The position numbers and the translations under genes are program-made. A DNA stretch of 64,000 nt, taken from RBG-16-66-20 sp040752005 (GTDB taxonomy: Bacteria > Pseudomonadota > Gammaproteobacteria > Burkholderiales > SG8-39). The stretch covers positions 62,001 to 126,000 of the forward strand of contig JBFMFX010000003.1 of the NCBI GenBank assembly GCA_040752005.1, given 5' to 3'. Shown in pieces: positions 1 through 8,905 of this stretch (position 1 is its first letter; each line of letters opens with the position of its first letter). Below the pieces are notes generated by a model that worked only from the letters and a program-made list of their open reading frames with translations, was not told the origin of the DNA and made no database searches.

Positions 1-947
1 TCTCGATCCATCGCGCGGACTTGCACGAGGTGCTGCTGGAGGCGGTGCGCGCGCGCCTCGGGCCGGATGCGGTGGTGCTCGGTGCGCGCTGTGTCGGGTT
101 CGAGCAGGACGCCGAAGGCGTCACCGCCCGCTTCGCGAACGGCGCGGCCGCGCGCGGCGCCTGCCTCGTCGGCTGCGACGGCATCCACTCGGTGGTGAGA
201 AGGCTGCTGCACCCGGACGAGGGCCCGCCGGCCTACCAGGGCATCAACATGTGGCGCGGTGTGACGCGCGCCAGGCCTTTTCTCTCCGGATCCTCGATGG
301 CGGTGGCCGGCTGGCTGGAGGTCGGCAAGCTGGTGGTCTATCCGATCCGCAACCACGTGGACGCCGAAGCTCGCCAGCTCGTCAACTGGGTGGCCGAGAT
401 CCAGTCACCGCGCAATACGATGCAGGACTGGAGCCTGCCCGGAAAGCTGGACGATTTCTATCCGGCCTTTGCATCCTGGACGTTCGACTGGCTCGACTGC
501 GCGGCGCTTCTGCGCAACGCCGACCTGATTCTCGAATACCCGATGGTGGACCGCGATCCGCTGCCGTGGTGGACGAAGGCACGCGCGACGCTGCTCGGCG
601 ATGCCGCGCACCCGATGTATCCGCGCGGCTCGAACGGGGCCGGGCAGGCGATTCTGGATGCACGCACGCTCGCCGGGTGCCTGAAGCGCGCGGGCGGCGA
701 TGTGCGCGCGGCGCTTGCCGCCTACGAGCGCGCGCGGCTCGAAGCGGCGAACCGCGTCGTTCTGATGAATCGCACCGATCCGCCGGACGCGATCCTGCGC
801 GAAGTGTGGCGCCGCTCGGGCGACCGGCCGTTCGCACGCATCGAGGACGTCATCTCGCGCGAAGAGCTGCAGGCCATATCCGAGCGCTACAAGCGCGTCG
901 CCGGCTTCGAGCGCGAGAGCCTCGCGCGGCGAAAATCGCTCGCCTGA
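1..947 (+). CDS. FAD-dependent monooxygenase, 5'-truncated by window edge
   Basis: C-terminal part (about 315 residues) of a PHBH-fold flavin monooxygenase (PF01494). The reading frame is open to the left edge, giving SIHRADLHEVLLEAV, so the real start and the N-terminal GxGxxG FAD loop lie outside the window. Visible family marks are the GCDGIHSVVRR segment and the second FAD motif GDAAHPMYPRGSNGAGQAI near position 600. Such enzymes hydroxylate aromatic or heterocyclic substrates using NAD(P)H and O2; the substrate cannot be told from sequence. The stop at 945-947 is followed by 120 bases before the next gene. Confidence 0.85.
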   Translation, partial: SIHRADLHEVLLEAVRARLGPDAVVLGARCVGFEQDAEGVTARFANGAAARGACLVGCDGIHSVVRRLLHPDEGPPAYQGINMWRGVTRARPFLSGSSMAVAGWLEVGKLVVYPIRNHVDAEARQLVNWVAEIQSPRNTMQDWSLPGKLDDFYPAFASWTFDWLDCAALLRNADLILEYPMVDRDPLPWWTKARATLLGDAAHPMYPRGSNGAGQAILDARTLAGCLKRAGGDVRAALAAYERARLEAANRVVLMNRTDPPDAILREVWRRSGDRPFARIEDVISREELQAISERYKRVAGFERESLARRKSLA

Positions 948-1068
948 CTCGCCGATAGCCCGCGGCGCGGCCGCGCGCGGGCAATGATCTCGATTCGCGA
1001 TCGGTGCGGTGTGTGTCGCAACATTCTTCGTGCCGTCCGCAGGCGGGCGCGCTATATTGCATGCCGCC

Positions 1069-2673
1069 ATGCAGGAACACGGCTGCGGTCCGCACCGCGC
1101 GGCGGCGCTGCGGATCTCTCTTTACTACATCGCCGCAGCCGTCGCCTGGATCGTGTTCTCCGATCTGCTCCTTGTCCGTTACGCGGCCCGGCTCGAGACG
1201 ATGGCCTACGCCGGCTTGGCGAAAGGCGTGCTGTTCGTCCTGGTTACCGGCGCGCTGCTCTGTGCGCTGCTGCTGCGACGCGCGCGCGCGATCGAGCAGC
1301 GCGAGCGCGATGTCGTCGCCGCGCGCGAGCGCCTGGATGTCGCGACCGCCGGCGCCGGATTGGGGATCTGGGAGTGGCGCGCAGGGCCGGATGCGGAGAG
1401 CGTCATGTGCTCGGCGCGCGCCGCGGAGCTGATCGGGCTTTCCGCCGGGAATCCCTCCGCTCCGGCCGATACGTTCATCGCGCGAGTCCATCCCGCCGAC
1501 CGCACTGCAGTGACTGCGGCCGTGCGCGCGGCGCTGCGCGACGGCGGGGACTTCGGCATCGAATTCCGCATCGAGCGGCCCGAAGGCGGATGGCGCTGGC
1601 TGCGCAGCAGGGCACGCGCCGCACGCAGCGCGCCGGGCGGGGCGATGCGCGTGCTCGGCGTGATCGAGGACATAGACCAGCGCAAGCGGGCCGAACAGGC
1701 GCTCGCGCAGAGCGAGGCGCGCCTGCGCGCGGTGCTCGAACAGTCGTTTTCGGCGCTGTTCGTCATCCAGGACGGCCGCGTGGTCTACGTCAATCCGCGC
1801 ACCCGCGCGATCTTCGGTCACGACGCCGAAGAGCCTTTCGACCCCGATCTGTTGGTGCACGTCGAGCCAGGCGAGCGCGAGCGACTTTCCGGTCTGATCG
1901 AGCGCTGGATGCGCGGCGAGAGCACCGGCGCGGTCACCGTGGCGGCGCTGCGCAAGGACGGCACGCGGTTCACCCTCGGTGCGCATCCGGTACTCGGGAG
2001 CTACTCGGGGCGGCCTGCGCTCATCGTGGTGGCGCAGGACGTCACCGAGAGGGTACGCGCCGAGGAGGAGATCCGGCGCTACGTCGAGCGGCTGGAGCAG
2101 ACCATGCGCGGCACCATCGGCGTCATCACCACGATCGGCGAGTTGCGCGACCCCTATACGCACGGTCACGAGCGACGCGTCGGCGAGCTTGCTGCGGCGA
2201 TGGCGGCCGAAATGGGACTGGACGTTCACCAGGTGGAAGGAATGCGGGTCGGCGGCTATCTGCACGATGTCGGCAAGATCGGCGTTCCGGCGGAGATACT
2301 CGCCAAGCCGGGACGACTCTCCCGGCCCGAGTTCGAGCTGATCAAGGAGCATGCACAAAAGAGCTACGAGATTCTGCGGAACGTGCCGTTCCCCTGGCCG
2401 ATCGCCCAGGCCGCCTGGCAGCACCATGAGCGGCTTGACGGCAGCGGCTACCCCCGCGGCCTGCGCGGCGACGAGATCAGCCTGGAGGCGCGCATCCTCG
2501 CGGTCGCCGACACCGTGGAGGCGATGGCCTCGCACCGGCCGTACCGCCCCGCGCTGGGCATCGAGGCGGCGCTGGCGGAAATCGAGAAGTACCGCGGCAT
2601 CACTTACGATGCGGATGCGGTGGATGCGTGCCTGCGCCTGTTTCGCAGCAAGGGCTATGTGCTTTCGCCCTAG
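1069..2673 (+). CDS. Membrane PAS-domain HD-GYP phosphodiesterase
   Basis: Predicted c-di-GMP phosphodiesterase of 534 residues. Two N-terminal membrane segments (ISLYYIAAAVAWIVFSDLLL and GVLFVLVTGALLCALLL) are followed by two PAS/PAC-like sensor modules (about residues 80-330) and a C-terminal HD-GYP domain. The HD motif is in YLHDVGKIGVP and the GYP motif in HHERLDGSGYPRGL. The ATG at 1069 was preferred to an upstream in-frame ATG at 1009, because the extra 20 residues are unlike the family and 1069 lies just before the first membrane helix. No signalling partner is adjacent. Confidence 0.88.
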   Translation: MQEHGCGPHRAAALRISLYYIAAAVAWIVFSDLLLVRYAARLETMAYAGLAKGVLFVLVTGALLCALLLRRARAIEQRERDVVAARERLDVATAGAGLGIWEWRAGPDAESVMCSARAAELIGLSAGNPSAPADTFIARVHPADRTAVTAAVRAALRDGGDFGIEFRIERPEGGWRWLRSRARAARSAPGGAMRVLGVIEDIDQRKRAEQALAQSEARLRAVLEQSFSALFVIQDGRVVYVNPRTRAIFGHDAEEPFDPDLLVHVEPGERERLSGLIERWMRGESTGAVTVAALRKDGTRFTLGAHPVLGSYSGRPALIVVAQDVTERVRAEEEIRRYVERLEQTMRGTIGVITTIGELRDPYTHGHERRVGELAAAMAAEMGLDVHQVEGMRVGGYLHDVGKIGVPAEILAKPGRLSRPEFELIKEHAQKSYEILRNVPFPWPIAQAAWQHHERLDGSGYPRGLRGDEISLEARILAVADTVEAMASHRPYRPALGIEAALAEIEKYRGITYDADAVDACLRLFRSKGYVLSP

Positions 2674-2691
2674 GAATTTCTGAATCCGACG

Positions 2692-2781
2692 GTGGAGGAA
2701 GTGCGCCACGACTCGGCTTGGATGAGAGCATTTGCCGGGATAGATCTGGCGGCCGAGCCGGTGCCTGACCTTCGGACCCCG
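2692..2781 (+). pseudogene. IS5-family transposase fragment
   Basis: About 90 bp encode VEEVRHDSAWMRAFAGIDLA followed by AEPVPD, which matches the N-terminal part of IS5-type transposases (typically E-x-L-Y-D-S-x-x-M-R-x-F-A-x-x-D-L, then a VPD motif). The frame degenerates after VPD and nothing else of the element is visible. The remaining bases up to the tRNA at 2984 show no gene or clear signal. It is a dead relic of an insertion, recognised from family memory only. Confidence 0.55.
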
Positions 2782-2983
2782 AGGTTTGGGCTAGACTCGC
2801 GCCCGTCTGATCAGTAGCATGGAGTCGCGCTCGCGAACAGGCGCCCTGTTGGGGATCAGTCCCAAGAGTAAGCGGGGTTCGCGGGCGTATTTCTTTGGGG
2901 CCTCTGCAATCGCATTCCGCACACGCGGTTTTCCGTACTGGCGTCCGTACGAAAGCGCTGCGCTTCGGTAAGTCCTTGAAAGC

Positions 2984-3058
2984 TGGTGGGCGGTACTGGG
3001 ATCGAACCAGTGGCCCCTGCTGTGTGAAAGCAGTGCTCTACCGCTGAGCTAACCGCCC
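2984..3058 (-). tRNA. tRNA-Val(CAC)
   Basis: On the minus strand the 75-nt sequence folds as a complete tRNA. The acceptor stem GGGCGGT pairs with ACCGCCC, and the anticodon stem CTGCT/AGCAG holds the loop TTCACAC, giving anticodon CAC. The T-arm GGTTCGATCC and an encoded CCA end are present. Confidence 0.95.
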
Positions 3059-3159
3059 GTTCCTGCGGGTGGCGAATTTTACGCGGGCGCCGGGCCGCGC
3101 GGCAACCGCGCCGGCAGGCCCTCGGCAGCGCTTGCGCGCGCGGGCGCGCACCGCGCGGC

Positions 3160-3435
3160 CTACCCGAAGCGCGCGAGGATCTCGGCGGCCTGGCGGATGC
3201 GCTCCTCGGGTGCCGCGCGGCGGGCGCCCGGCTCGGGCGGCGCCTGAATGGCGCAGGCGAGCACCTGGAAGAACGCCTTGTCGAGCGCGCGGCGCGCGGC
3301 CGAGAGCTGCTGCGTCACGCGCTCGCAGTCGGCGCCTTGTTCCACCATCGCCTGGATCCCGCGCAACTGGCCCTCGACGCGCTTGAGGCGCAGCACCAGC
3401 TCTTTTTTGTGCTTTTCGTCCCGTATGACCGTCAT
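3160..3435 (-). CDS. CsoR/FrmR/RcnR-family (DUF156) repressor with atypical thiol set
   Basis: 91-residue all-helical repressor of the DUF156 family; the N-terminal half (KKELVLRLKRVEGQLRGIQAM) is typical. The first sensing Cys is present (Cys37). The family His that follows 25 residues later is Ala62, preceded by Cys61, and the third ligand position is Pro66. This rules out the C-H-C Cu(I) site of CsoR, the Cys/His site of FrmR and the Ni/Co site of RcnR. A two-cysteine arrangement suggests thiol, persulfide or aldehyde sensing (inference). It is divergent from a DUF2892-trxC-RND-DUF302 operon whose promoter carries a family-type operator (3529-3549). Confidence 0.82.
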   Translation of the reverse strand: MTVIRDEKHKKELVLRLKRVEGQLRGIQAMVEQGADCERVTQQLSAARRALDKAFFQVLACAIQAPPEPGARRAAPEERIRQAAEILARFG

Positions 3436-3518
3436 CTGCTGTCTCCATTCAGCGCCGGCTTGACCGGCGTCAAAGCCCCGCCCGGCGGGTGCGCGAGACG
3501 GGTGTCGCCGCGCGCGAC

Positions 3519-3549
3519 TTGACGTCCGATACCATGCCCCCTATAGTAT
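3519..3549 (+). promoter_or_regulatory. Sigma70 promoter overlapping a CsoR/FrmR-type operator
   Basis: TTGACG (3519-3524) and TATAGT (3542-3547) are separated by exactly 17 bp, a strong sigma70 promoter reading toward the DUF2892 gene. Overlapping the spacer and -10 is an inverted repeat ATAC-N13-GTAT (3529-3549) enclosing a C5 tract. This is the layout of DUF156-family operators (AT-rich half-sites flanking a G/C run). The adjacent repressor gene at 3160-3435 is the obvious ligand. Confidence 0.72.
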
Positions 3550-3608
3550 AAGAGTGGAAGCACCGCGGCAAGCCCGCCGCGGACGACCGGAGCAAGGAGA
3601 CTGCGACC

Positions 3609-3824
3609 ATGACGACCGAACGGCTCGTACGCATCTTCGCGGGGGCATTCGTCCTTCTGTCGCTCGCGCTCGGCGCGGAGGCGAGCCCGCTCTACGCGAG
3701 CAAGCACTTCCTGTGGTTCACCGCCTTCGTCGGCGCGAACCTTCTGCAAAGCGGCTTCACAACGATCTGCCCGCTGGAGTCCATCCTGCGGCGGCTCGGG
3801 GTGAAGTCGGCCTGCGCGACATGA
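3609..3824 (+). CDS. DUF2892 small inner-membrane protein
   Basis: 71-residue protein with two hydrophobic segments (RIFAGAFVLLSLALGA and HFLWFTAFVGANLLQSGF) and a short polar tail with Cys53 in TTICPLESILRRLG. It matches the DUF2892/YgaP-like membrane module, often found next to rhodaneses and sulfur-transfer proteins. A good Shine-Dalgarno (AAGGAGA at about 3594) precedes the ATG. Its stop overlaps the next start (ATGA at 3821-3824), so it is translationally coupled to trxC. It is the first gene of an operon controlled by the promoter/operator at 3519-3549. Confidence 0.8.
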   Translation: MTTERLVRIFAGAFVLLSLALGAEASPLYASKHFLWFTAFVGANLLQSGFTTICPLESILRRLGVKSACAT

Positions 3825-4264
3825 GCGAAGCGGCCGCCACCGAGGTGCTCAAGGTCGCCTGCCCGGCGTGTCTGACGGCGAACCGGGTGCCGGCGGCGCG
3901 CGCAGGCGAAGGGCCGAAGTGCGGCCGCTGCGGCGCGGTGCTGCTCGACGGCGCCGTCGTCGAGGCGAACGCCGAGCAGCTCGAGGCGATCGTCGCGCGC
4001 ACCGACCTTCCGGTAGTCGCCGATTTCTGGGCGCCGTGGTGCGGCCCGTGCCGGGCGATGGCGCCGATGTTCGCCGAGGCGGCGCGCCGGCTCGCGACCC
4101 GTGCGCGCTTCGTCAAGGTGAACACCGACGAGGAGCCCGAGCTTGCCGCGCGCTATGGCATCCGCGCGGTGCCGATGCTGATCCTGTTTCGCGCGGGGCG
4201 CGAAGCGAAACGGCAGGCCGGGGCGATGGACGCCGGGTCGCTGGCGCGTTGGATCGAGGCCTAG
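3821..4264 (+). CDS. trxC: Thioredoxin 2
   Basis: 147-residue thioredoxin-2. An N-terminal zinc ribbon (CPAC and CGRC, residues 14-39) precedes a thioredoxin fold with the active site WAPWCGPC and the cis-Pro segment RAVPMLILF. This two-part architecture separates TrxC from TrxA. The start is the ATG at 3821, which overlaps the preceding stop. It probably reduces disulfides or persulfides in the cytoplasm. Its place between a DUF2892 protein and an efflux pump suggests a thiol-stress role (inference). Confidence 0.92.
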   Translation: MSEAAATEVLKVACPACLTANRVPAARAGEGPKCGRCGAVLLDGAVVEANAEQLEAIVARTDLPVVADFWAPWCGPCRAMAPMFAEAARRLATRARFVKVNTDEEPELAARYGIRAVPMLILFRAGREAKRQAGAMDAGSLARWIEA

Positions 4265-4271
4265 CGCCGCC

Positions 4272-5324
4272 ATGCGGATGCGCGCTTCCTGGATTGCGCT
4301 TGCCGCTGCTGCGGCGCTCGCCGCGTGCGGAAGCGATACCGAGGCGCCCAAGCCGGCACCGGCGCCGCAACTGAAGGCCGGGGTGGCGGAAGTCCGCGAG
4401 GTGGATCTCGTGTACTCGGCCGAGGCGGTGATCGAGGCGGTGCGCCAGTCCACCGTCGCAGCGCAGATTGCCGGCCGCATCGTGGACATCCGCTTCGACG
4501 TCGGCGACTACGTCAAGAAAGGCGAGGTGATCGTCCGGATTGACGAGCGCGCGGCAACGCAAGCGGTGGCGGCGAGCGAAGCCCAGGTGCGCGAGGCCGA
4601 GGCGGCGGCGCGCAATGCGCGTCTGAACTACGAGCGCTCGCGCCAGCTCTTCGCGCAGAAGTTCATCAGCCAGGCGGCGCTCGACAAAGCCGAGGCCGAC
4701 TACAAGCAGGCGCAGGCGCGCCTCGCGGCAGTTCTCGCCGGCGCGGGGGCGGCGGCGACCGAGCGCAGCTTCGCCACCATCGTCGCGCCCTACAGCGGTG
4801 TGGTCTCCGCACGGCATGTGGAACTGGGCGAGATGGCGGTTCCCGGCAAGCCTCTCATGACCGGCTTCGATCCCGCGAGCCTGCGCGCGGTGGCGAACGT
4901 CCCCCAGTCGCAGGTGCCGGCGATCCAGGCTTCGGGCCGGGCGCGCGTCGAGATCCCGTCGCTCGGGCGCTGGATCGAGGCGCGCGCGATCACCGTGGTG
5001 CCGGCGGCCGACCCGCGCACCCACACCACGCGCGTGCGGCTCGATCTGCCGGAAGACCTGCGCGAGGTGTACCCGGGCGTGTTCGCGCGCGCGCACTTCA
5101 CCGTCGGCCGCGCCGAACGATTGCTCGTGCCGCGCGAGGCGGTGTTCCGAAGAAGCGAACTCACTGCGGTGTACGTGCTCGACGAGAAGGGCTACCCGAG
5201 GCTGCGGCAGGTGCGGCTCGGCACCGCCGGCGACGAGCGCGCGGTGGAAGTGCTCGCGGGCCTGAGGCCCGGCGAACGCGTGGCACTGGAGCCGGTGAAA
5301 GCCGGCATGGCCAGCGCCGGTTAG
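4272..5324 (+). CDS. RND efflux periplasmic adaptor lipoprotein
   Basis: 350-residue membrane-fusion protein of the AcrA/MexA type. A signal peptide ends in a lipobox (LAAC, Cys19), so it is probably lipid-anchored. A lipoyl half-motif (AGRIVDIRFDVGDYVKKGEVI), a coiled-coil hairpin rich in Ala, Glu and Gln (about residues 95-150), the second lipoyl half and beta-barrel domains follow. It lies 7 bp after trxC and 14 bp before its inner-membrane partner, so it belongs to the same operon. No outer-membrane channel gene is present in the window. Confidence 0.9.
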   Translation: MRMRASWIALAAAAALAACGSDTEAPKPAPAPQLKAGVAEVREVDLVYSAEAVIEAVRQSTVAAQIAGRIVDIRFDVGDYVKKGEVIVRIDERAATQAVAASEAQVREAEAAARNARLNYERSRQLFAQKFISQAALDKAEADYKQAQARLAAVLAGAGAAATERSFATIVAPYSGVVSARHVELGEMAVPGKPLMTGFDPASLRAVANVPQSQVPAIQASGRARVEIPSLGRWIEARAITVVPAADPRTHTTRVRLDLPEDLREVYPGVFARAHFTVGRAERLLVPREAVFRRSELTAVYVLDEKGYPRLRQVRLGTAGDERAVEVLAGLRPGERVALEPVKAGMASAG

Positions 5325-5338
5325 GCAGCCTGGGCGCC

Positions 5339-8300
5339 ATGGGCATCTCCGGGCGCATCGCGCGGTTCTTCCAGGACTCGCAGTTGACGCCGCTCGCGGC
5401 GCTGATGGCGCTGCTCGCGGGCCTGTTCGCCGTGGCGATCACGCCGCGCGAGGAGGAGCCGCAGATCAACGTCACGATGGCGAACGTGTTCGTGCCGTTT
5501 CCTGGCGCATCGGCCCGCGACGTCGAGGCGCTGGTCGCGATCCCGGCCGAGCAGGTGCTCGCGCAGATGAGCGGGGTCGAGCACGTCTACTCGGTTTCGC
5601 GCCCCGGGATGGCGGTGCTCACTGTGCAATTCAAGGTCGGCGTGCCGCGCACCGAAGCTGTGGTGCGGCTGCACGAGACGATCGCGGCGAACCGCGACTG
5701 GGTATCGCCGGAGCTGGGCATTCTCGACCCCGTCATCAAGCCGAAGGGCATTGACGACGTGCCGGTGGTCGCGCTCACGCTCTGGTGCGAAGACCCCGCC
5801 TGCGGCGCCTACGACCTGGAGCGCGTGGCGCACGCCGCCGAGGCCGAGTTCAAGCGCATCCCGGGTACGCGCGAGGTGCAGACGCTCGGCGGTCCGGGCC
5901 GCGCGGTGCGCGTGCTGCTCGATGCCGACCGGCTCGCCGCGCACGGCGTCTCGGCGCTCGAGGTGAGAAACGCGCTGCAACTCGGCAACGTGGCGATGCC
6001 GGCGGGAAAGCTCGTGCGCGGCAACCGCGAGATCGTCATCGAGACCGGCAACTATCTGGAGTCGGCCGCCGACGTAAAGCGCCTGGTGGTCGGCGCACAG
6101 GACGGCCGGCCGGTGACGATCGCCGACGTCGCCGAGGTGGTGGACGGCCCGCTGGAGCCCGCGCGCTACGTCTGGACCGGCACCGCGCGCGGCGAACATC
6201 CGGCGGTAACCCTCCAGATCACCAAGAAACCGGGCGAGAACGCGGTCAGAATCGCGCGCCGGGTCGAGGCGCGCCTTGCCGAGCTGCGCGGCACGATCAT
6301 TCCGGACGACGTCAAGGTGGCGGTGACGCGCGACTATGGCGCGACCGCCAACGAAAAGGCCCGCCAGCTCATCGCCAAGCTCGTGTTCGCCACGCTGTCG
6401 GTGGTCGTGCTGGTGCTACTGACGCTCGGCGCGCGCGAGGCGCTGATCGTCGGCGTCGCGGTGCTGCTCACCCTCGCGGCGACGCTGTTTGCGTCCTGGG
6501 CGTGGGGCTTCACGCTGAACCGGGTCTCGCTCTTCGCGCTCATCTTCTCCATCGGCATCCTGGTGGACGACGCGATCGTGGTGGTCGAGAACATCCACCG
6601 GCGCATGCTCGCCGAGGGCAAGCCCCTTGCCGAGGTGATCCCGCTCGCGGTGGACGAGGTGGGCGGCCCCACGATCCTCGCCACGCTCACGGTGATCGCG
6701 GCGCTGCTGCCGATGGCCTTCGTCACCGGCCTGATGGGCCCGTACATGAGCCCGATCCCCATCAACGCGAGCATGGGCATGCTGATCTCGCTCGCCATCG
6801 CCTTCACGGTGACGCCGTGGCTCGCGCTGAAACTGCTCGCGCACGCACCGCACAGGCCGGAGCATGCCGGCTGGACCGAGCGATTCTTTCCGCGGCTTCT
6901 CGCGCCGTTGGTGGATTCGGCGCGCAGGCGGCGCTGGCTCGCCGCCGGCGTGCTCGCCGCGATCGGAGCGTCGGCGGGCCTCGCCGGCGTGCAGCTTGTG
7001 ATCCTGAAGATGCTGCCGTTCGACAACAAGTCGGAGTTCCAGGTGGTGGTGGACATGCCGGCGGGAACGCCCGTCGAGATCACCGCCGCGGTGCTGCACG
7101 AGATGGGCGCGCATCTTGCGAGCGTGCCGGAGGTGACCGACTACCAGGCCTACGCCGGGGTTTCGGCGCCGATCAACTTCAACGGGCTGGTGCGCCAGTA
7201 CTACCTGAGAAACGCCTCCGAGATGGGCGACCTGCAGGTGAACCTGCTGCCGAAGGACAGGCGCCGGCGCCAGAGCCACGAGATCGCGCAGGCCGTGCGT
7301 CCGGCTCTGGAAGCGATCGCCGCGCGCTGGGACGCGAAGGTGAAGGTGGTCGAGGTGCCGCCGGGGCCGCCGGTGCTTTCGCCGATCGTCGCCGAGGTGT
7401 ACGGGCCGGACGAGGCCGGCCGCGTGCGCGTCGCCAAGAAGGTGCGCGAAGCCTTCGCCACCACGCCCGGCGTCGTCGCCGTGGACGACTCGGTCGAGGA
7501 CGCCGCACCGCGCATCCAGTTGAAGGTGGATCAGGCAAAAGCGGCCCTGGCCGGAATCACGCGGCGCGACGTGGTCGAGGCGATGCGGATCGGCCTGGGC
7601 GGCGTGGACGTGACGCCCATACACGACGGCGCCTCGAAATACGAGGTGCCGGTGCGCCTGACGCTGCCGGCCGAGCGGCGCGGGGAACTGGCCGAATTCC
7701 TGAAGCTCACCCTCCGCGCGCCCAACGGCTCGCTCGTGCCGCTTGCCGAGCTGGTGACGCCGATCGAGAACGAGCGCGAGCGGCCGCTCTACCGCAAGGA
7801 CCTGCTGCCGGTGGTGTACGTGGTGGGCGACCAGGCCGGGCGCGTGGACAGCCCGCTCTACGGCATGTTCGCCGTGCGCGCCAAGATCGCCGGCATGCCG
7901 CTCGAAGAGGGCGGGCGCCTGGGCGAGTACTTCATCCGCCAGCCCTCCGACCCGTACCGCGAGTACGCGCTGAAGTGGGACGGCGAATGGCAGGTGACCT
8001 ACGAGACCTTCCGCGACATGGGGCTCGCCTACGCCGTGGGGCTGGTGCTCATTTATCTGCTGGTGGTCGCGCAGTTCCGCTCGTACCTCGTGCCGCTCAT
8101 CATCATGGCGCCGATTCCGCTGACTGTGATCGGGGTCATGCCGGGGCATGCACTGCTCGGGGCGAACTTCACCGCCACCTCGATGATCGGCATGATCGCG
8201 CTCGCCGGCATCATCGTGCGGAACTCGATCCTGCTGGTGGACTTCGTCAACCAGAAGGTCGCCGAGGGGTTGCCCTTCCGTGACGCGATCCTCGCCTCGG

Positions 8301-8497
8301 CGGCGGCGCGGGCGAAGCCGATCGCACTCACGGCCCTTGCCGCGATGATCGGCGCCACTTTCATCCTCGACGACCCGATCTTCAACGGGCTCGCCATCTC
8401 GCTCGTGTTCGGGATCTTCGTCTCGACGCTGCTCACGCTGGTGGTGATCCCGGTTCTGTACTACGTCGTTTACCGCAACCGAAAGGAGTTCACATGA
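5339..8497 (+). CDS. RND-family efflux permease
   Basis: 1052-residue resistance-nodulation-division transporter of normal length with two internally homologous halves. The TM4 signature with proton-relay Asp residues is seen in FSIGILVDDAIVVVENIHRR. Large periplasmic loops follow TM1 and TM7, and the C-terminal half ends in TM10-12 (GIIVRNSILLVDFVNQ). The sequence is nearer to the multidrug/unknown-substrate class than to metal (HME) pumps; the exact substrate is unknown. It overlaps the downstream DUF302 gene by an ATGA (8494-8497). The operon with a thiol-type repressor suggests export of a thiol-reactive compound (inference). Confidence 0.93.
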   Translation: MGISGRIARFFQDSQLTPLAALMALLAGLFAVAITPREEEPQINVTMANVFVPFPGASARDVEALVAIPAEQVLAQMSGVEHVYSVSRPGMAVLTVQFKVGVPRTEAVVRLHETIAANRDWVSPELGILDPVIKPKGIDDVPVVALTLWCEDPACGAYDLERVAHAAEAEFKRIPGTREVQTLGGPGRAVRVLLDADRLAAHGVSALEVRNALQLGNVAMPAGKLVRGNREIVIETGNYLESAADVKRLVVGAQDGRPVTIADVAEVVDGPLEPARYVWTGTARGEHPAVTLQITKKPGENAVRIARRVEARLAELRGTIIPDDVKVAVTRDYGATANEKARQLIAKLVFATLSVVVLVLLTLGAREALIVGVAVLLTLAATLFASWAWGFTLNRVSLFALIFSIGILVDDAIVVVENIHRRMLAEGKPLAEVIPLAVDEVGGPTILATLTVIAALLPMAFVTGLMGPYMSPIPINASMGMLISLAIAFTVTPWLALKLLAHAPHRPEHAGWTERFFPRLLAPLVDSARRRRWLAAGVLAAIGASAGLAGVQLVILKMLPFDNKSEFQVVVDMPAGTPVEITAAVLHEMGAHLASVPEVTDYQAYAGVSAPINFNGLVRQYYLRNASEMGDLQVNLLPKDRRRRQSHEIAQAVRPALEAIAARWDAKVKVVEVPPGPPVLSPIVAEVYGPDEAGRVRVAKKVREAFATTPGVVAVDDSVEDAAPRIQLKVDQAKAALAGITRRDVVEAMRIGLGGVDVTPIHDGASKYEVPVRLTLPAERRGELAEFLKLTLRAPNGSLVPLAELVTPIENERERPLYRKDLLPVVYVVGDQAGRVDSPLYGMFAVRAKIAGMPLEEGGRLGEYFIRQPSDPYREYALKWDGEWQVTYETFRDMGLAYAVGLVLIYLLVVAQFRSYLVPLIIMAPIPLTVIGVMPGHALLGANFTATSMIGMIALAGIIVRNSILLVDFVNQKVAEGLPFRDAILASAAARAKPIALTALAAMIGATFILDDPIFNGLAISLVFGIFVSTLLTLVVIPVLYYVVYRNRKEFT

Positions 8498-8901
8498 GTT
8501 CGTACGGATTTTCCACGCGCGTCGCGCTGCCGTTCGACGAGGCCGTCGCCCGGGTCACCGAGGCGCTCAAGGCCGAGGGCTTCGGCGTGCTCACCGAAAT
8601 TGACGTCAAGGCCACGATGAAGGCCAAACTGGGTGTCGAATATCGCCCTTATCGCATTCTCGGCGCCTGCAACCCGCCGCTCGCGCACCGCGCCCTCAGT
8701 GCCGAGCCGGACATCGGCCTGCTCTTGCCCTGCAACGTGGTGGTGCGGGAGGAATCCGGCGGGAGCGTGGAGGTTGCGTTCATGGATCCGGAGGTGATGG
8801 TGAAGCTCGCCGACAGCCCTGAGCTGCGCGCGATTGCTGCCGAGGCACGCGCCAGGCTCGAGCGCGTGCGCGATGCCCTTGCCGGGAGATCCGCCGCCTG
8901 A
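8494..8901 (+). CDS. DUF302 domain protein
   Basis: 135-residue protein consisting of one DUF302 domain. Recognised from the pattern GFSTRVALPFDEAVARVTEALKAEGFGVLTEIDVKATMKAKLG, then YRILGACNPPLAHRAL and the LLPCNVVV strand. The function of DUF302 is unknown; it often sits with sulfur-metabolism or membrane genes. The start codon overlaps the stop of the RND permease, so it is the last gene of the CsoR-like controlled operon. A Cys in GACNPP and one in LPCNV are conserved in the family. Confidence 0.88.
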   Translation: MSSYGFSTRVALPFDEAVARVTEALKAEGFGVLTEIDVKATMKAKLGVEYRPYRILGACNPPLAHRALSAEPDIGLLLPCNVVVREESGGSVEVAFMDPEVMVKLADSPELRAIAAEARARLERVRDALAGRSAA

Positions 8902-8905
8902 AGCG

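Noticed and set aside
850..2709. A 619-codon open frame antisense to the HD-GYP gene, and many similar long antisense frames elsewhere
   Set aside because: They arise from high-GC third positions opposite real genes. They are Arg/His-rich, without domains, and conflict with confident genes.
3460..3473. TTGACCGGCGTCAA, a full FNR-box match 24 bp before the CsoR-like gene
   Set aside because: The class II geometry would put the transcript start inside the CsoR-like coding region, and no -10 fits on the other strand. It is far from the island at 27-62 kb, so chance is likely.
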